Shown piece after piece: positions 26,172 to 35,457 of a stretch of DNA of 64,000 bases. A program made the translations under genes and the position numbers. Within the stretch, counting starts at the first letter, position 1; every line of letters begins with the position of its first letter. The notes beneath the pieces are model-generated. The model made no database searches. It was not told the DNA's origin and saw only the letters and a program-made list of their open reading frames with translations. The DNA comes from Scleromatobacter sp039920745 (GTDB lineage Bacteria; Pseudomonadota; Gammaproteobacteria; Burkholderiales; Burkholderiaceae_C): positions 48,867-112,866 of the forward strand of contig JBDSDD010000092.1 in NCBI GenBank assembly GCA_039920745.1. Direction: 5' to 3'.

Positions 26172-27197
26172 ATGACCGATCTGCAACCCATGCCCACGAC
26201 GGACGTCGCCGCTGCCCCCGCAGCCGCGCGCGTGCCCCGTCCTGCGCGGGTCAGGATCGTGCGTCGGCCGCTGCACGGCGTGCTGCTGCTGGACAAGCCG
26301 CTGGGTCTGTCGTCCAACGATGCGCTGCAAAAAGCCAAGTGGCTGCTGCGTGCGGAGAAGGCCGGCCACACCGGCACGCTCGACCCGCTGGCCACCGGCC
26401 TGCTGCCGCTGTGCTTCGGCGCCGCCACCAAGTTCGCCCAGGTGAGCCTGGATTCGGACAAGAGCTACCGCGCGACCCTGCGATTCGGCCAGACCACCCG
26501 CAGCGGCGACGCCGAGGGCGACGTGCTGCAGGAGCGTCCGGTGAGCTTCGACCGCGCCGCCCTGGAGGCCGCCTGCGCCCGCTGGACCGGCCCGATCCGC
26601 CAGCTGCCGCCGATGTATTCGGCGCTCAAGCACAACGGCAAGCCGCTGTACGAATACGCCCGTGAAGGCGTGGAAATCGAGCGCACCGAGCGTGACGTGA
26701 CGATTCACACGATTGAAATCACGCACTGGCACCCTGAAAACCCGGAGACAGCGACAATCGAGGTTCGCTGTTCCAAGGGCACCTATATCCGCACGCTGGC
26801 CGAATCCATCGGCGAGACGCTGGGTTGCGGCGCGCACCTGGTCGGCCTGCGCCGCACCGCGAGCGGGCCACTGACGTTGGCAAGCGCGATCACGCTGGAA
26901 GCACTCGAGGCGATGCCCGAAGCAGAGCGTGAAACTTGCTTGCTGCGTCCCGATACCTTGCTGGCCGAATGGCCGGCCGTGCGCCTCGAAGCCAACGAGG
27001 CCGCACGTTTCCTGACCGGCCTGCGCCGGCGCACCACCGAGCCCGACTGCGCGCACCTGCGCGTGTACGGGCCCGAACCGCACGCACTTCTTGGCAGCGC
27101 GCACATCACGGCTGGCGAGTTGATCGCCGATCGCCTGCTTAGCCCCACCGAAGTGCAGGGCCTGCTGACCGAATTGAACCTTCCGAGAACGACATGA
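26172..27197 (+). CDS. truB: tRNA pseudouridine(55) synthase
   Basis: Makes pseudouridine 55 in the T-loop of tRNAs. It is 341 residues with an N-terminal extension of about 30 residues before the conserved GVLLLDKPLGLSSN. The catalytic motif GHTGTLDPLATGLLPL carries the nucleophilic Asp, and the KSYRATLRFG, YEYAREGVEIER and CSKGTYIRTLAE segments match the family. A C-terminal PUA-like part follows. Its stop overlaps the typA start (ATGA at 27194-27197), indicating translational coupling. Confidence 0.96.
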   Translation: MTDLQPMPTTDVAAAPAAARVPRPARVRIVRRPLHGVLLLDKPLGLSSNDALQKAKWLLRAEKAGHTGTLDPLATGLLPLCFGAATKFAQVSLDSDKSYRATLRFGQTTRSGDAEGDVLQERPVSFDRAALEAACARWTGPIRQLPPMYSALKHNGKPLYEYAREGVEIERTERDVTIHTIEITHWHPENPETATIEVRCSKGTYIRTLAESIGETLGCGAHLVGLRRTASGPLTLASAITLEALEAMPEAERETCLLRPDTLLAEWPAVRLEANEAARFLTGLRRRTTEPDCAHLRVYGPEPHALLGSAHITAGELIADRLLSPTEVQGLLTELNLPRTT

Positions 27198-29023
27198 CCG
27201 CTAGTACGCAGATTCGCAACATCGCCATCATCGCCCACGTCGACCATGGCAAGACCACGCTGGTCGACCAGCTCCTTCGCCAGAGCGGCACCTTCTCCGC
27301 GCACGAGAAGGTCGTCGACACGGTGATGGACAACAACGCGATCGAACGCGAACGCGGCATCACCATCCTGGCCAAGAACTGCGCGGTCAGCTGGAAGGGC
27401 ACGCACATCAACATCGTCGACACCCCGGGCCACGCGGACTTCGGCGGTGAAGTCGAACGCGCCCTGTCGATGGTCGACGGCGTCGTGCTGCTGATCGACG
27501 CCCAGGAAGGCCCGATGCCGCAGACCCGCTTCGTCACGAAGAAGGCGCTGGCCCTCGGCCTCAAGCCCATCGTCGTGGTCAACAAGGTCGACAAGCCGGG
27601 CGCGAAGCCGGAGATGGTCGTCAACGCCGCCTTCGAGCTGTTCGACAAGCTGGGCGCCAACGACGAGCAGCTCGACTTCCCGGTCGTCTACGCCTCGGGC
27701 ATCAACGGCTGGTCGTCCCTGGTCGAAGGCGAGCGCGGCGAGAAGTGGGGCGAGGACATGTCCGCGCTGTTCGACACCGTGCTCAAGCACGTCGAACCGA
27801 ACAAGGGCGACCCGGCCGCGCCGCTGCAACTGCAGATCTCGGCACTCGACTTCTCGACCTTCGTCGGTCGCATCGGCGTCGGCCGGATCCTGCAGGGCAC
27901 GATTCGTCCGTCGATGGACGTCGTCGTGATGGAAGGCCCGGACGGCAAGGCCATCAAGGGTCGCATCAACCAGGTGCTGACGTTCCAGGGCCTGGATCGC
28001 GTGCAGGTCACCGAAGCCGGCCCGGGCGAGATCGTGCTGGTCAACGGCATCGACGACGTCAACATCGGCGTCACGATCACCGACCCGACCAACCCGGCGC
28101 CGCTGCCGATGATCAGCGTCGACGAGCCGACGCTGACGATGAACTTCCTGGTCAACACGTCGCCGCTGGCCGGCCGTGAAGGCAAGTACGTCACCAGCCG
28201 CCAGATCTGGGACCGCCTGCAAAAGGAACTGCAGCACAACGTCGCGCTGCGCGTGAAGGAAACCGACGAAGACGGCATCTTCGAAGTCATGGGCCGGGGC
28301 GAACTCCACCTGACCATCCTGCTGGAAAACATGCGCCGCGAAGGCTTCGAGCTGGCCGTGTCCAAGCCGCGCGTCGTCTTCCACGACGTCGATGGCGAAC
28401 GTCACGAGCCGATCGAGCTGGTGACGGCTGACGTCGAAGAAACCCACCAGGGCGGCGTGATGCAAGCCCTGGGCGAGCGCAAGGGCGAGCTGGTCAACAT
28501 GGAGCCGGACGGCAACGGCCGCGTCCGTCTCGAGTACCGCATCCCCGCGCGTGGCCTGATCGGCTTCTCCAACGAGTTCATGAACCTGACCCGCGGTTCG
28601 GGCCTGATCAGCAACATCTTCGACGGCTACGAAGCGCACAAGGGCGACATCGGCGGCCGCAAGAACGGCGTGCTGATCTCGATGGACGCCGGCGAGATCT
28701 TCACCTACGCCCTCGGCAAGCTGGACGATCGCGGCCGCATGTTCGTCAAGCCGAACGATCCGGTCTACGAAGGCATGATCGTCGGCATCCACAACCGCGA
28801 CAACGACCTGGTCGTCAACGCCACGCGCACCAAGCAGCTGACCAACTTCCGTGTCTCCGGCAAGGAAGACGCGATCAAGGTCACGCCGCCGATCGACCTC
28901 ACGCTGGAATACGGCGTCGAGTTCATCGACGACGACGAGCTGGTCGAGATCACCCCGAAGAGCGTGCGCCTGCGCAAGCGTTTCCTCACGGAAAACGAGC
29001 GCAAGCGCAACAAGAAAAATTGA
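27194..29023 (+). CDS. typA: Ribosome-associated GTPase TypA/BipA
   Basis: Translational GTPase related to EF-G that acts on ribosome assembly and stress growth, especially at low temperature. The 609-residue length is standard. Seen: AHVDHGKTTLVDQLL (P-loop), ERERGITI (switch I), DTPGHADFGGEVER (switch II), NKVDKPGA, then domain II, two EF-G-like domains, and the BipA-specific C-terminal domain ending in a Lys/Arg-rich tail (RKRFLTENERKRNKKN). It is the last gene of the rbfA-truB-typA unit. A REP-like repeat starts at the base after the TGA. Confidence 0.97.
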   Translation: MTASTQIRNIAIIAHVDHGKTTLVDQLLRQSGTFSAHEKVVDTVMDNNAIERERGITILAKNCAVSWKGTHINIVDTPGHADFGGEVERALSMVDGVVLLIDAQEGPMPQTRFVTKKALALGLKPIVVVNKVDKPGAKPEMVVNAAFELFDKLGANDEQLDFPVVYASGINGWSSLVEGERGEKWGEDMSALFDTVLKHVEPNKGDPAAPLQLQISALDFSTFVGRIGVGRILQGTIRPSMDVVVMEGPDGKAIKGRINQVLTFQGLDRVQVTEAGPGEIVLVNGIDDVNIGVTITDPTNPAPLPMISVDEPTLTMNFLVNTSPLAGREGKYVTSRQIWDRLQKELQHNVALRVKETDEDGIFEVMGRGELHLTILLENMRREGFELAVSKPRVVFHDVDGERHEPIELVTADVEETHQGGVMQALGERKGELVNMEPDGNGRVRLEYRIPARGLIGFSNEFMNLTRGSGLISNIFDGYEAHKGDIGGRKNGVLISMDAGEIFTYALGKLDDRGRMFVKPNDPVYEGMIVGIHNRDNDLVVNATRTKQLTNFRVSGKEDAIKVTPPIDLTLEYGVEFIDDDELVEITPKSVRLRKRFLTENERKRNKKN

Positions 29024-29101
29024 GCCCCCACGCTCGCTTGCGCTCGCTGCCCCACGAGGGGCCGGCCGCGAGCGGCCCGGCAAAGCCGGTTCCGCCGCTC
29101 C
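29024..29101 (+). repeat. REP-like element, copy 1 (after typA)
   Basis: GCCCCCACGCTCG, then GAGGGGCC, then the hairpin CCGGCAAAGCCGG and TTCCGCCGCTCC. It begins at the base following the typA stop. Its second half is nearly identical to copy 2 nine bases further on (one mismatch over about 44 bases). It may act as a terminator or RNA-stabilising stem; no T-run is present. Confidence 0.75.
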
Positions 29102-29110
29102 AGAAATGAC

Positions 29111-29187
29111 GACCCCACGGTCGCTGGCGCTCCCTGCCCCCGAGGGGCCAGCCGCGAGCGGCCCGGCAAAGCCGGTTCCGCCGCTCC
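29111..29187 (+). repeat. REP-like element, copy 2
   Basis: GACCCCACGGTCGCTGGCGC, then CCCCCGAGGGG, then the same CCGGCAAAGCCGG hairpin and TTCCGCCGCTCC as copy 1. It is in the same orientation as copy 1. Together with copy 1 it fills most of the 304-base gap between typA and the EamA transporter; the remaining 29188-29327 shows only a possible ribosome-binding site for the next gene. Confidence 0.75.
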
Positions 29188-29327
29188 CTTGAATCCATTT
29201 TGGGAGGTTCGAGCGGCAGCGCCGGCACTGTCCTGCGACGACGAAGCGACCTGACCTCTGGCAGGTCGCTTTTCTTTTGCTCGCTTAAGATCGCTGTGCC
29301 AAAGAATGACCTCGATCCGGAGACTCC

Positions 29328-30284
29328 TTGACCGACGCCTCGACGACATCACCGCGGGAGATGAGCCACGCTCGCGCCGCCTTCGGCATGGTGGTCGTCA
29401 CCCTGATGTGGAGCACCGCGGGCGTGGTCAGCCGGTCGTTGCAGACGGCCGAGAGCTTCGAGGTGACGTTCTTTCGCAGCCTGTTCAACCTGGTCGGGCT
29501 CGGTGTCGCGCTCACCTGGATGCGCGGCTGGGGCCTGTGGGGCGACCTGTTTCGTTCGCCCCGCGTGGTGTGGATGTCGGGCCTGTGCTGGAGCGTGATG
29601 TTCACCGCGTTCATGGTGGCGCTGACGATGACGCGCGTGGCCAACGTGCTGGTGACGATGGCGATCAGCCCGCTGCTGACGGCCGTCTTCGCGCGCGTTT
29701 TCCTGCACCACAAGCAGCCGCCGCGCACCTGGATCGCCATCGCGGTGGCCGGCGCGGGCATTGCGTGGATGTTCGGCCACAGCATGTCGACGGCCGACGC
29801 GCGCAGCCTCGCGGGCATGGCGGTCGCGCTGGCAGTGCCGTTGTCGTCGGCCCTCAACTACACGGTGCTGCAGCACGCCGGCCGCGCGCCCGCTGTCGAC
29901 GACGACAGCACCCAGACGCCCGCCGCGCAGCCTGACCTGTTCAGCGCGGTGCTGATCGGCGCCGCGATCTCCGCGCTGGTGGCGCTGCCGCTCGCGTGGC
30001 CATTCAAGTCCAATGCGCACGACCTCGGCCTGCTGTTCGGGCTGGGCGTGTTCCAGCTGGCGATTCCGTGCCTGCTGCTCGTGCGCGTCGCGCGCGCGCT
30101 GCCCGCGCCCGAGGTGGCGCTGCTGGGCCTGCTGGAGGTTATCTTCGGCGTGCTGTGGGCCTGGGTCGGTGCCGGCGAGGCGCCGGGTGGGTCAGCGCTG
30201 GTCGGCGGCGGCATCGTCGTCGGCGCGCTCGTGTTCAATGAATTGCTGAGCCTGCGGGGCCGCCAGGTCGCACAGGCGTCGTAG
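29328..30284 (+). CDS. EamA-family (DMT) metabolite transporter
   Basis: Inner-membrane drug/metabolite transporter of 318 residues with about ten helices in two EamA halves (first half from AAFGMVVVTLMWSTAGVVSR, second from SALNYTVLQHAG to GALVFNELLSL). A hydrophilic loop with several Asp residues (APAVDDDSTQTPAAQPD) separates the halves. The start is TTG at 29328, preceded by CCGGAG at good spacing; ATG at 29361 is the alternative and would shorten it by 11 residues. The substrate is unknown. The HIBCH-like gene starts ten bases downstream, so they are likely co-transcribed. Confidence 0.85.
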   Translation: MTDASTTSPREMSHARAAFGMVVVTLMWSTAGVVSRSLQTAESFEVTFFRSLFNLVGLGVALTWMRGWGLWGDLFRSPRVVWMSGLCWSVMFTAFMVALTMTRVANVLVTMAISPLLTAVFARVFLHHKQPPRTWIAIAVAGAGIAWMFGHSMSTADARSLAGMAVALAVPLSSALNYTVLQHAGRAPAVDDDSTQTPAAQPDLFSAVLIGAAISALVALPLAWPFKSNAHDLGLLFGLGVFQLAIPCLLLVRVARALPAPEVALLGLLEVIFGVLWAWVGAGEAPGGSALVGGGIVVGALVFNELLSLRGRQVAQAS

Positions 30285-30293
30285 GAAACCATC

Positions 30294-31394
30294 ATGTCGC
30301 CCATCGATTCGCCCACCATCGTCGCCGAACGCCGCCAGCACCTGGGCATCCTCACGCTGAACCGGCCCAAGGCGCTCAATGCGTTGTCACTCGAGATGAT
30401 CCGCCTCGTCACCGCGCAGTTGCTCGCATGGCGCGACGACCCGCAGGTGGGCGCGGTGCTGCTGCGCGGCGCGAACCGCGAAGGCAAGGCGCCCGCGTTC
30501 TGCGCCGGCGGCGACATTCGCTACTTTCACGCAGCCGCGCTGGCCGGCGACCCGACGCTGGAAGACTTCTTCAGCGAGGAATACGCGCTCAACCACCTGA
30601 TCCATACCTTCGGCAAGCCGACCTTCGTGCTCATGGACGGCATCACGATGGGCGGCGGCATGGGCCTGGCGCAGGGCTGCTCGATGCGCATCGTCACCGA
30701 ACACTCGAAACTCGCGATGCCCGAGACCAACATCGGCTTGTTCCCCGACGTCGGCGGCGGTTGGTTCCTCGCGCGTACGCCGGGCCACCTGGGCGAGTTC
30801 CTGGGCCTGGCCGGGCAGGTGCTGGGTGCGGCGGATGCGCTGGCCGTCGACTGGGCCGACATCTTCGTGCCGTCCGCAGGGCTCGAGGAACTGGTCCAGG
30901 CGATAGCCGACGCCGTGGCGATCGACGGCGTCGGCGCGTTGTCGGCTGTGAATGCGTTCGCCGGCGATGCGGGCCCGTCCGTGTTGCGCGGCCAGCGCGA
31001 ACTGATCGACCGCGTCTTCGCGGCCCCTGGCCTCGTGGCCATTGTCGCGGCGCTGCACCGGGAGGAGGGTGAGTTCGCCGCCACGGTCGGCCAGGCACTG
31101 GCGCAGCGCTCGCCGCTGATGATGTCGGTCACGCTGGCGCAGATCCGCCGTGCTCGCACGATGACGCTGGCCGACGACTTGCGCATGGAGCGTGGTCTCG
31201 TGCGGCACTGTTTCCACCTGCGCCCAGGCGCCGACAGCGAGACGCTGGAAGGCATTCGCGCGCTGGCCGTCGACAAGGATCACGCGCCGCGCTGGAATCC
31301 GGCCACGATCGCCGAGGTCGATGCGGCGATGGTCGAGGCATTCTTCTCGTCACCGTGGCCGGCGCACGCGCATCCGCTGCGCGACCTGGCTTGA
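30294..31394 (+). CDS. 3-hydroxyisobutyryl-CoA hydrolase-like enzyme (crotonase fold)
   Basis: Crotonase-superfamily protein of 366 residues. The length and motifs favour 3-hydroxyisobutyryl-CoA hydrolase of valine breakdown over plain enoyl-CoA hydratase: FCAGGDIRYF (first oxyanion-hole segment), DGITMGGGMGLAQGC, and PETNIGLFPDVGGGWFL with the family's Glu and Asp. The C-terminal extension of about 110 residues (MTLADDLRMERGLVRHCF and the DHAPRWNPATIAEVD end) is typical of the hydrolase branch. No other valine-pathway gene is adjacent. It converges with the PEP-CTERM gene with only four bases between stops. Confidence 0.83.
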   Translation: MSPIDSPTIVAERRQHLGILTLNRPKALNALSLEMIRLVTAQLLAWRDDPQVGAVLLRGANREGKAPAFCAGGDIRYFHAAALAGDPTLEDFFSEEYALNHLIHTFGKPTFVLMDGITMGGGMGLAQGCSMRIVTEHSKLAMPETNIGLFPDVGGGWFLARTPGHLGEFLGLAGQVLGAADALAVDWADIFVPSAGLEELVQAIADAVAIDGVGALSAVNAFAGDAGPSVLRGQRELIDRVFAAPGLVAIVAALHREEGEFAATVGQALAQRSPLMMSVTLAQIRRARTMTLADDLRMERGLVRHCFHLRPGADSETLEGIRALAVDKDHAPRWNPATIAEVDAAMVEAFFSSPWPAHAHPLRDLA

Positions 31395-31398
31395 GCGC

Positions 31399-32199
31399 TC
31401 AGCGGCGTTGACTGCGCCACGCCGCCAGCAACGACAGGCCGGCGAGCAACAGCGACCAGGTCGGCGCCTCCGGCACTGGGGAGGTGGGCGTGACGTCCGG
31501 GGGCGTGCCCGGGCCGCCGGGTCCGATCGGGCCGGTGCCGCAGCAGGGGACACCACCGCCGGGAAGCGTCGGGCCACCGCCACCGCCACCGCCACCGCCT
31601 GGCGTGGTCGGGCCGCCGCCGCCGCCACCTCCTGGGGTCTCCGTCGAGGCTGGCACGGCCGGCGCGGCATCGGTGGGCAGGAAACCGAGCGGGCCGCTGT
31701 CGGGCCCTTGCGCGACCACGTCGGCGGAGGGCGCCGGTGGGCCGGCCGACGGGCTGATGTCGATCGGTTCGTCGGCGCCCGACTGCAACGGAGCTTCGTC
31801 CGGCCTGCGCGTGAGGAGCGACACGTTGTTGCAGACGGTCGGCACGACCACGCAGGTCTCGCCCACGCAGTACACGAGCCCGCGCTCTTCGTGGGTGGGG
31901 CTCCACGCGGAGCGATCGACATTGCCGTGGCACAGCTGGCCGTGGCCGCTGTGCATCTGGCGCAGGTCGCCGTAGCTGTGCTCGCCGGCGATGCCGTCCC
32001 GCGTGATGGTGACGACGTCGGTGTAGCGGCGCGCAGCCATCAGCACGCGCAGTTGCCGGCGCGTGTCGTCGGACATCGAGAAATCGGCGAGAGCCGCCGG
32101 CGGGTCGCCGCGGTAGGGATTGGCGCCCGGATGGGCCCACGAGCAGCCGCTTGCGACCGACGTGGCCATCACGGCGCTCATGATCAGGTTCATTCCCAT
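31399..32199 (-). CDS. PEP-CTERM-type exported protein with poly-Gly linker
   Basis: Protein of 266 residues with a short N-terminal signal and a C-terminal sorting signal: VPEAP, a hydrophobic helix (TWSLLLAGLSLLAAW) and Arg-rich end RSQRR. That tripartite tail is the PEP-CTERM signature recognised by exosortase/EpsH systems. The middle contains a His/Cys-rich block (MHSGHGQLCHGNVDRSAW and YCVGETCVVVPTVC), perhaps of the MHFG subclass, and a striking Gly/Pro linker with runs of seven and nine glycines around residues 192-218. The start is well supported by GGAGGT six bases upstream. No exosortase gene is in the window. The function is unknown; surface or matrix attachment is inferred. Confidence 0.72.
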   Translation of the reverse strand: MGMNLIMSAVMATSVASGCSWAHPGANPYRGDPPAALADFSMSDDTRRQLRVLMAARRYTDVVTITRDGIAGEHSYGDLRQMHSGHGQLCHGNVDRSAWSPTHEERGLVYCVGETCVVVPTVCNNVSLLTRRPDEAPLQSGADEPIDISPSAGPPAPSADVVAQGPDSGPLGFLPTDAAPAVPASTETPGGGGGGGPTTPGGGGGGGGGPTLPGGGVPCCGTGPIGPGGPGTPPDVTPTSPVPEAPTWSLLLAGLSLLAAWRSQRR

Positions 32200-32563
32200 C
32201 GCCTACCTCCAGCCCCCTCGGGTTGGGACAGGTTGGCCCCCCGGGCGACGTATTTTTTGCATCACCTGCTCGACACGGCAGGAGGGTTCCTGCCGTGCAC
32301 TGGCATTCATCAGGCATTTGCCGCTCCGGGAGCGAGTCGTGCGTGTCCCGGTGTGCCTCTGGCGGGTACAGGTGTTGCCAGAGTGTGACAACGGTCACGA
32401 AAGAGGGGGCATCTGCCGCGATTCGGCGCCCTGTCGGGTTCGTCCGATGTCGATCACGACCGGTCCTGGCTTGCCGATCCGGCCTGCCGTAGCACTTTGT
32501 TACGCGTCAACGTTCCCGAACCAGCGCGTCCGATCACGTGAGCCCGTGGCAGCCGGCAGCGCT
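32200..32563. other. 364-base non-coding spacer with a 10-bp perfect hairpin
   Basis: Between the CAP-domain gene and the PEP-CTERM gene, both on the minus strand. The main feature is a perfect 10-bp stem CACGGCAGGA/TCCTGCCGTG with loop GGGT at 32274-32297, with no T-run on either strand. It would lie about 75-100 bases upstream of the PEP-CTERM start, so a 5'-leader structure or operator is as likely as a terminator. I see no convincing promoter and no small gene with a ribosome-binding site. Confidence 0.45.
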
Positions 32564-33577
32564 TCAAGGCGCCAGGACGCTGAATGACCAGGGCGCCGGG
32601 GCGATGGTCTCCGTGCCGATGGTGGCTCGCAGGACGACCCGGTAGCGCCCGGGAGCCAGTGGCTTGCGCGGTACCAGCACGGCGAAACCGCCGCCGAGTG
32701 CGGGATCGGCGACGACGCCTGGCCCGGAAACCGCGGCATCCGCCAGGACGACGCTGGGAACGGCGGCGTCGAAGGCGTCGCGCAATGTGAATTCCTGGAG
32801 ATCGACCGTGTGCGCGCTGCTGCCGGCGTCGACATGGGCGGCACGCCGCAATCCGACCAGCACGGGGATCCCGCTGGTCGGCCCGGGCAACAGGATGAGT
32901 CGCGGCCGCGGGTTCTCGGTCGACAGCTGGTAGGTGCCCGTGGGCAAGGACATCCCCGGCCACGGATAGCGCACGACGTCGCGCGGCGTGGCATCCGGTG
33001 TCGCCGGCAGCGCCAGCGGCGCACCGAGGTCGACGATGCAGGTGCCGGCGGCGTCTCCGCTGCCATAGGCCAGCCCGCCTTCGCTCACGCGGCTGAGCAG
33101 GAGGGCGGCGTGGTAGATCGTCGCCATCATGTGGTCGATGCAGTCGGTGTCGATCGCCACGGAGCCGATGTCGCCGACCACCTCCGTGGCGTACGAGTAT
33201 CGGTAGCCGGCAGCGCGCATTCGAACGAAAGGGTCGACGCCGGAGAAGCTTGCCAGGTCGGGCGTCTCCGCATGAATCGACGGTGCGGATCGAACGCCGT
33301 TGTCGCTGAGGTAGGCGGCGTGTCGTGACGCCGTGAGCGAGAGCGTCGCGGAGCGCAGCACCGGGCCGGTGCCGGACGCGGTGCGCACGGCGTTCAGCCG
33401 CGCCAGCGATCGAGCCGCGCGCACGCCACGCACTGCGCTCGCCGCCACAGCGTCATCGCCCGTCTCCGACGCTGGCAAACGATCGGCGCAGGCTGCCCGC
33501 AGGGGCGAACAAGGCCCCGTCGCCGGTGCGTCCGCGATCGCGGCGGCAACGAGAGCCACGAGCAGGAAAGAAAGCAT
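32564..33577 (-). CDS. Exported CAP (SCP/PR-1-like) domain protein
   Basis: Secreted protein of 337 residues with an N-terminal signal peptide (MLSFLLVALVAAAIADA). Residues about 50-185 look like a CAP domain: helix LARLNAVRTASG, LSLTASRHAAYL, SIHAETPD and the EVVGDIG segment, with a later helix containing HHMMATIYH-like residues (DCIDHMMATIYHAALLL). The C-terminal half is beta-rich with no recognised domain. Bacterial CAP proteins are exported and mostly of unknown function; some bind lipids or act in envelope biology. It starts 19 bases after the GGDEF gene, so it is probably in the same transcript. No clear ribosome-binding site precedes the ATG. Confidence 0.7.
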   Translation of the reverse strand: MLSFLLVALVAAAIADAPATGPCSPLRAACADRLPASETGDDAVAASAVRGVRAARSLARLNAVRTASGTGPVLRSATLSLTASRHAAYLSDNGVRSAPSIHAETPDLASFSGVDPFVRMRAAGYRYSYATEVVGDIGSVAIDTDCIDHMMATIYHAALLLSRVSEGGLAYGSGDAAGTCIVDLGAPLALPATPDATPRDVVRYPWPGMSLPTGTYQLSTENPRPRLILLPGPTSGIPVLVGLRRAAHVDAGSSAHTVDLQEFTLRDAFDAAVPSVVLADAAVSGPGVVADPALGGGFAVLVPRKPLAPGRYRVVLRATIGTETIAPAPWSFSVLAP

Positions 33578-33596
33578 TTTCGGCCGGGTCCGCCGC

Positions 33597-35315
33597 TCAG
33601 TTCACGCGCTTGCGCTGGTACATCTGCTGGTCCGCGTGGCGGATCAGCGTATCGACGTCCTGGCCATCCTCCGGATAGATCGCCACGCCGATCGCGGCGC
33701 CGAGCGCAGGGGCCAGCGACGCGCTGCCGGTCAGCACTTCCAGCGGCTGTCGCAGCAGTTCCTCGAGGTTGGCGCAGACTCGTTCGGCATCCTCGCGCCG
33801 GTCCACCGAGTCGAGCAGCACGAGGAACTCGTCGCCGGCGAATCGGGCGACCAGGTCGTCGGTGCGCACGGCCGCGGTGAGTCGGCTGGCGAGTTCCTGC
33901 AGCACGGCGTCGCCGATGTCGTGGCCGAATTCGTCGTTGATCTTCTTGAAGTGGTTGATGTCGATGAACAGAACGCCGAACGGGCGCGGGTCGCCGCGTC
34001 GGCGCTGCTGCACGATGCGGTCCTCGACGCGGCGGATCAGCGCCTCGCGATTGGCCAGGCCGGTCAACGGGTCGGTGAGCAGGCGGCGCTGCATGTCTGC
34101 GAAGCTGCGCGCGAGGTCGCCCAGTTCGTCCTTGCGCGTGGACTCGGCGATGGCCGTGGTGCTGCCCAGCCCGACACGCCGCGCGGCGGCCGCCAGTTCG
34201 CGCAACTCGCGGGTGACGGTCGACAACACCAGCATGCCGGTCAACATCACGACCATCGCCGCGATCACGGACAGCAGCACGGTGTGGCGGAAGTTGTCGA
34301 TGACGCCGTGCAGGAAGTCCGTGCGCGGCACGGCCACCATGATGAGCCAGTCCAGGCCGGCCTCGTCCGTCAGCCGGGCGTAGCCGACTTGCACCAGCGA
34401 GCCGTCGGCGGCCTTGAAGACCGTCGTGTGGGGGAGGGCATCGGCGGACGAGTCGGCGAGGCCCCGCACGGCCCCGTAGGTGGCCTTTACCAGGGGGTCG
34501 GTGCTCTGTGCCGCATTGAGGCGCGTCGTCGCGCCACCGGCCGCCGTCTGCATGTGGGCGCCGCGCGAGACGCCGATCAGGTTGCCGTCCTTCTCGAGCA
34601 CCATGGCCACGCCGTTGCTGCTCAGCGTCAGGCGCTGGAGGAACGAGGTGACCTGGCGCAGCGACAGGTCGGTGGCCACCACGCCCTTGAAGGCGCCGGT
34701 GCGGTCATTGACCCGGCGCGCCCGCGTGGCCACGAGCTCCTGCAGCTTGAAGTCGACGTAGATCGACGTCCACGTCTGGATCGTGTTGGCGGCGCCGGCC
34801 TTGTACCAGGGACGTTCGCGCGGATCGAAGATGCGCTGTTCCACGTCCGGCGTGCCGAGCTCGCCCGCGATGCCGCTGTAGTGGTAGAGGCTGCGCGGCC
34901 CTTCGCCCTTGGTGCGCAGGCGCAGCTCGGCATCGGCCTCGGACGAGCGCCACAGGCCGATGAAGTGGCCGTTGCGGTCGCCGTAATAGGCGTAGTTGTT
35001 GGGGTCGCGGTGCACGGTCGTGGCGAGCCAGAAGCGCGTGCGCAGCGTCGGCAGGTCGTCCGCGATCGAATCGGGCGCCGGGATGCCCTTGGGGAACGCG
35101 ACCTCGAGGACAGCCTCCGAACCGGCGACGTGGCGCTCGACCGCTTGCTCGATGCGGTGCACGGTTTCGGTCAGCAACTGCCCCGACAGGTTGTCGACCG
35201 CGTCGCGGCCCGCGCCGTAGGACAGGATGCCGATGACGATGGCCGTCCCCAGGACCAGTGCCACATACGGCAGGGTAAGCAGGGCCCTCAGGGGCAGTCT
35301 GGACAGCAATTTCAT
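33597..35315 (-). CDS. Membrane diguanylate cyclase, Cache-HAMP-GGDEF
   Basis: Predicted c-di-GMP synthase of 572 residues. TM1 is at about residues 12-34, followed by a large periplasmic double-Cache sensor (about 38-295; FDPRERPWYKAG is the typical first-Cache motif), TM2 at about 305-328, HAMP, and a C-terminal GGDEF domain starting LLTDPLTGLANREAL. The active-site loop reads AGDEF instead of GGDEF, a variant known in active cyclases, and the metal-binding FIDINHFKKIND is intact. The inhibitory site RTDD lies exactly five residues upstream of AGDEF, so product feedback is expected. No EAL domain. Cache ligands are usually small molecules such as amino acids or carboxylates. It precedes the CAP gene. 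Confidence 0.92.
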   Translation of the reverse strand: MKLLSRLPLRALLTLPYVALVLGTAIVIGILSYGAGRDAVDNLSGQLLTETVHRIEQAVERHVAGSEAVLEVAFPKGIPAPDSIADDLPTLRTRFWLATTVHRDPNNYAYYGDRNGHFIGLWRSSEADAELRLRTKGEGPRSLYHYSGIAGELGTPDVEQRIFDPRERPWYKAGAANTIQTWTSIYVDFKLQELVATRARRVNDRTGAFKGVVATDLSLRQVTSFLQRLTLSSNGVAMVLEKDGNLIGVSRGAHMQTAAGGATTRLNAAQSTDPLVKATYGAVRGLADSSADALPHTTVFKAADGSLVQVGYARLTDEAGLDWLIMVAVPRTDFLHGVIDNFRHTVLLSVIAAMVVMLTGMLVLSTVTRELRELAAAARRVGLGSTTAIAESTRKDELGDLARSFADMQRRLLTDPLTGLANREALIRRVEDRIVQQRRRGDPRPFGVLFIDINHFKKINDEFGHDIGDAVLQELASRLTAAVRTDDLVARFAGDEFLVLLDSVDRREDAERVCANLEELLRQPLEVLTGSASLAPALGAAIGVAIYPEDGQDVDTLIRHADQQMYQRKRVN

Positions 35316-35457
35316 CGGGTTCTCGTTCTTGTTCGCTCAGGGCGCTGCAGGCTGCGCGTCCCCGGCCCGGGCCCTCCGGCACCGGTATGGCCTCATTCTG
35401 CGCGAGGCGGGCGAGCGTTTGGGAGGTGGCTTCCCCTGTAGCGCAACTCGCCTCGGA

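Noticed and set aside
33597..33960. GGDEF domain judged inactive because of AGDEF
   Set aside because: AGDEF is found in active cyclases, and the other metal/substrate residues and the RxxD inhibitory site are intact.
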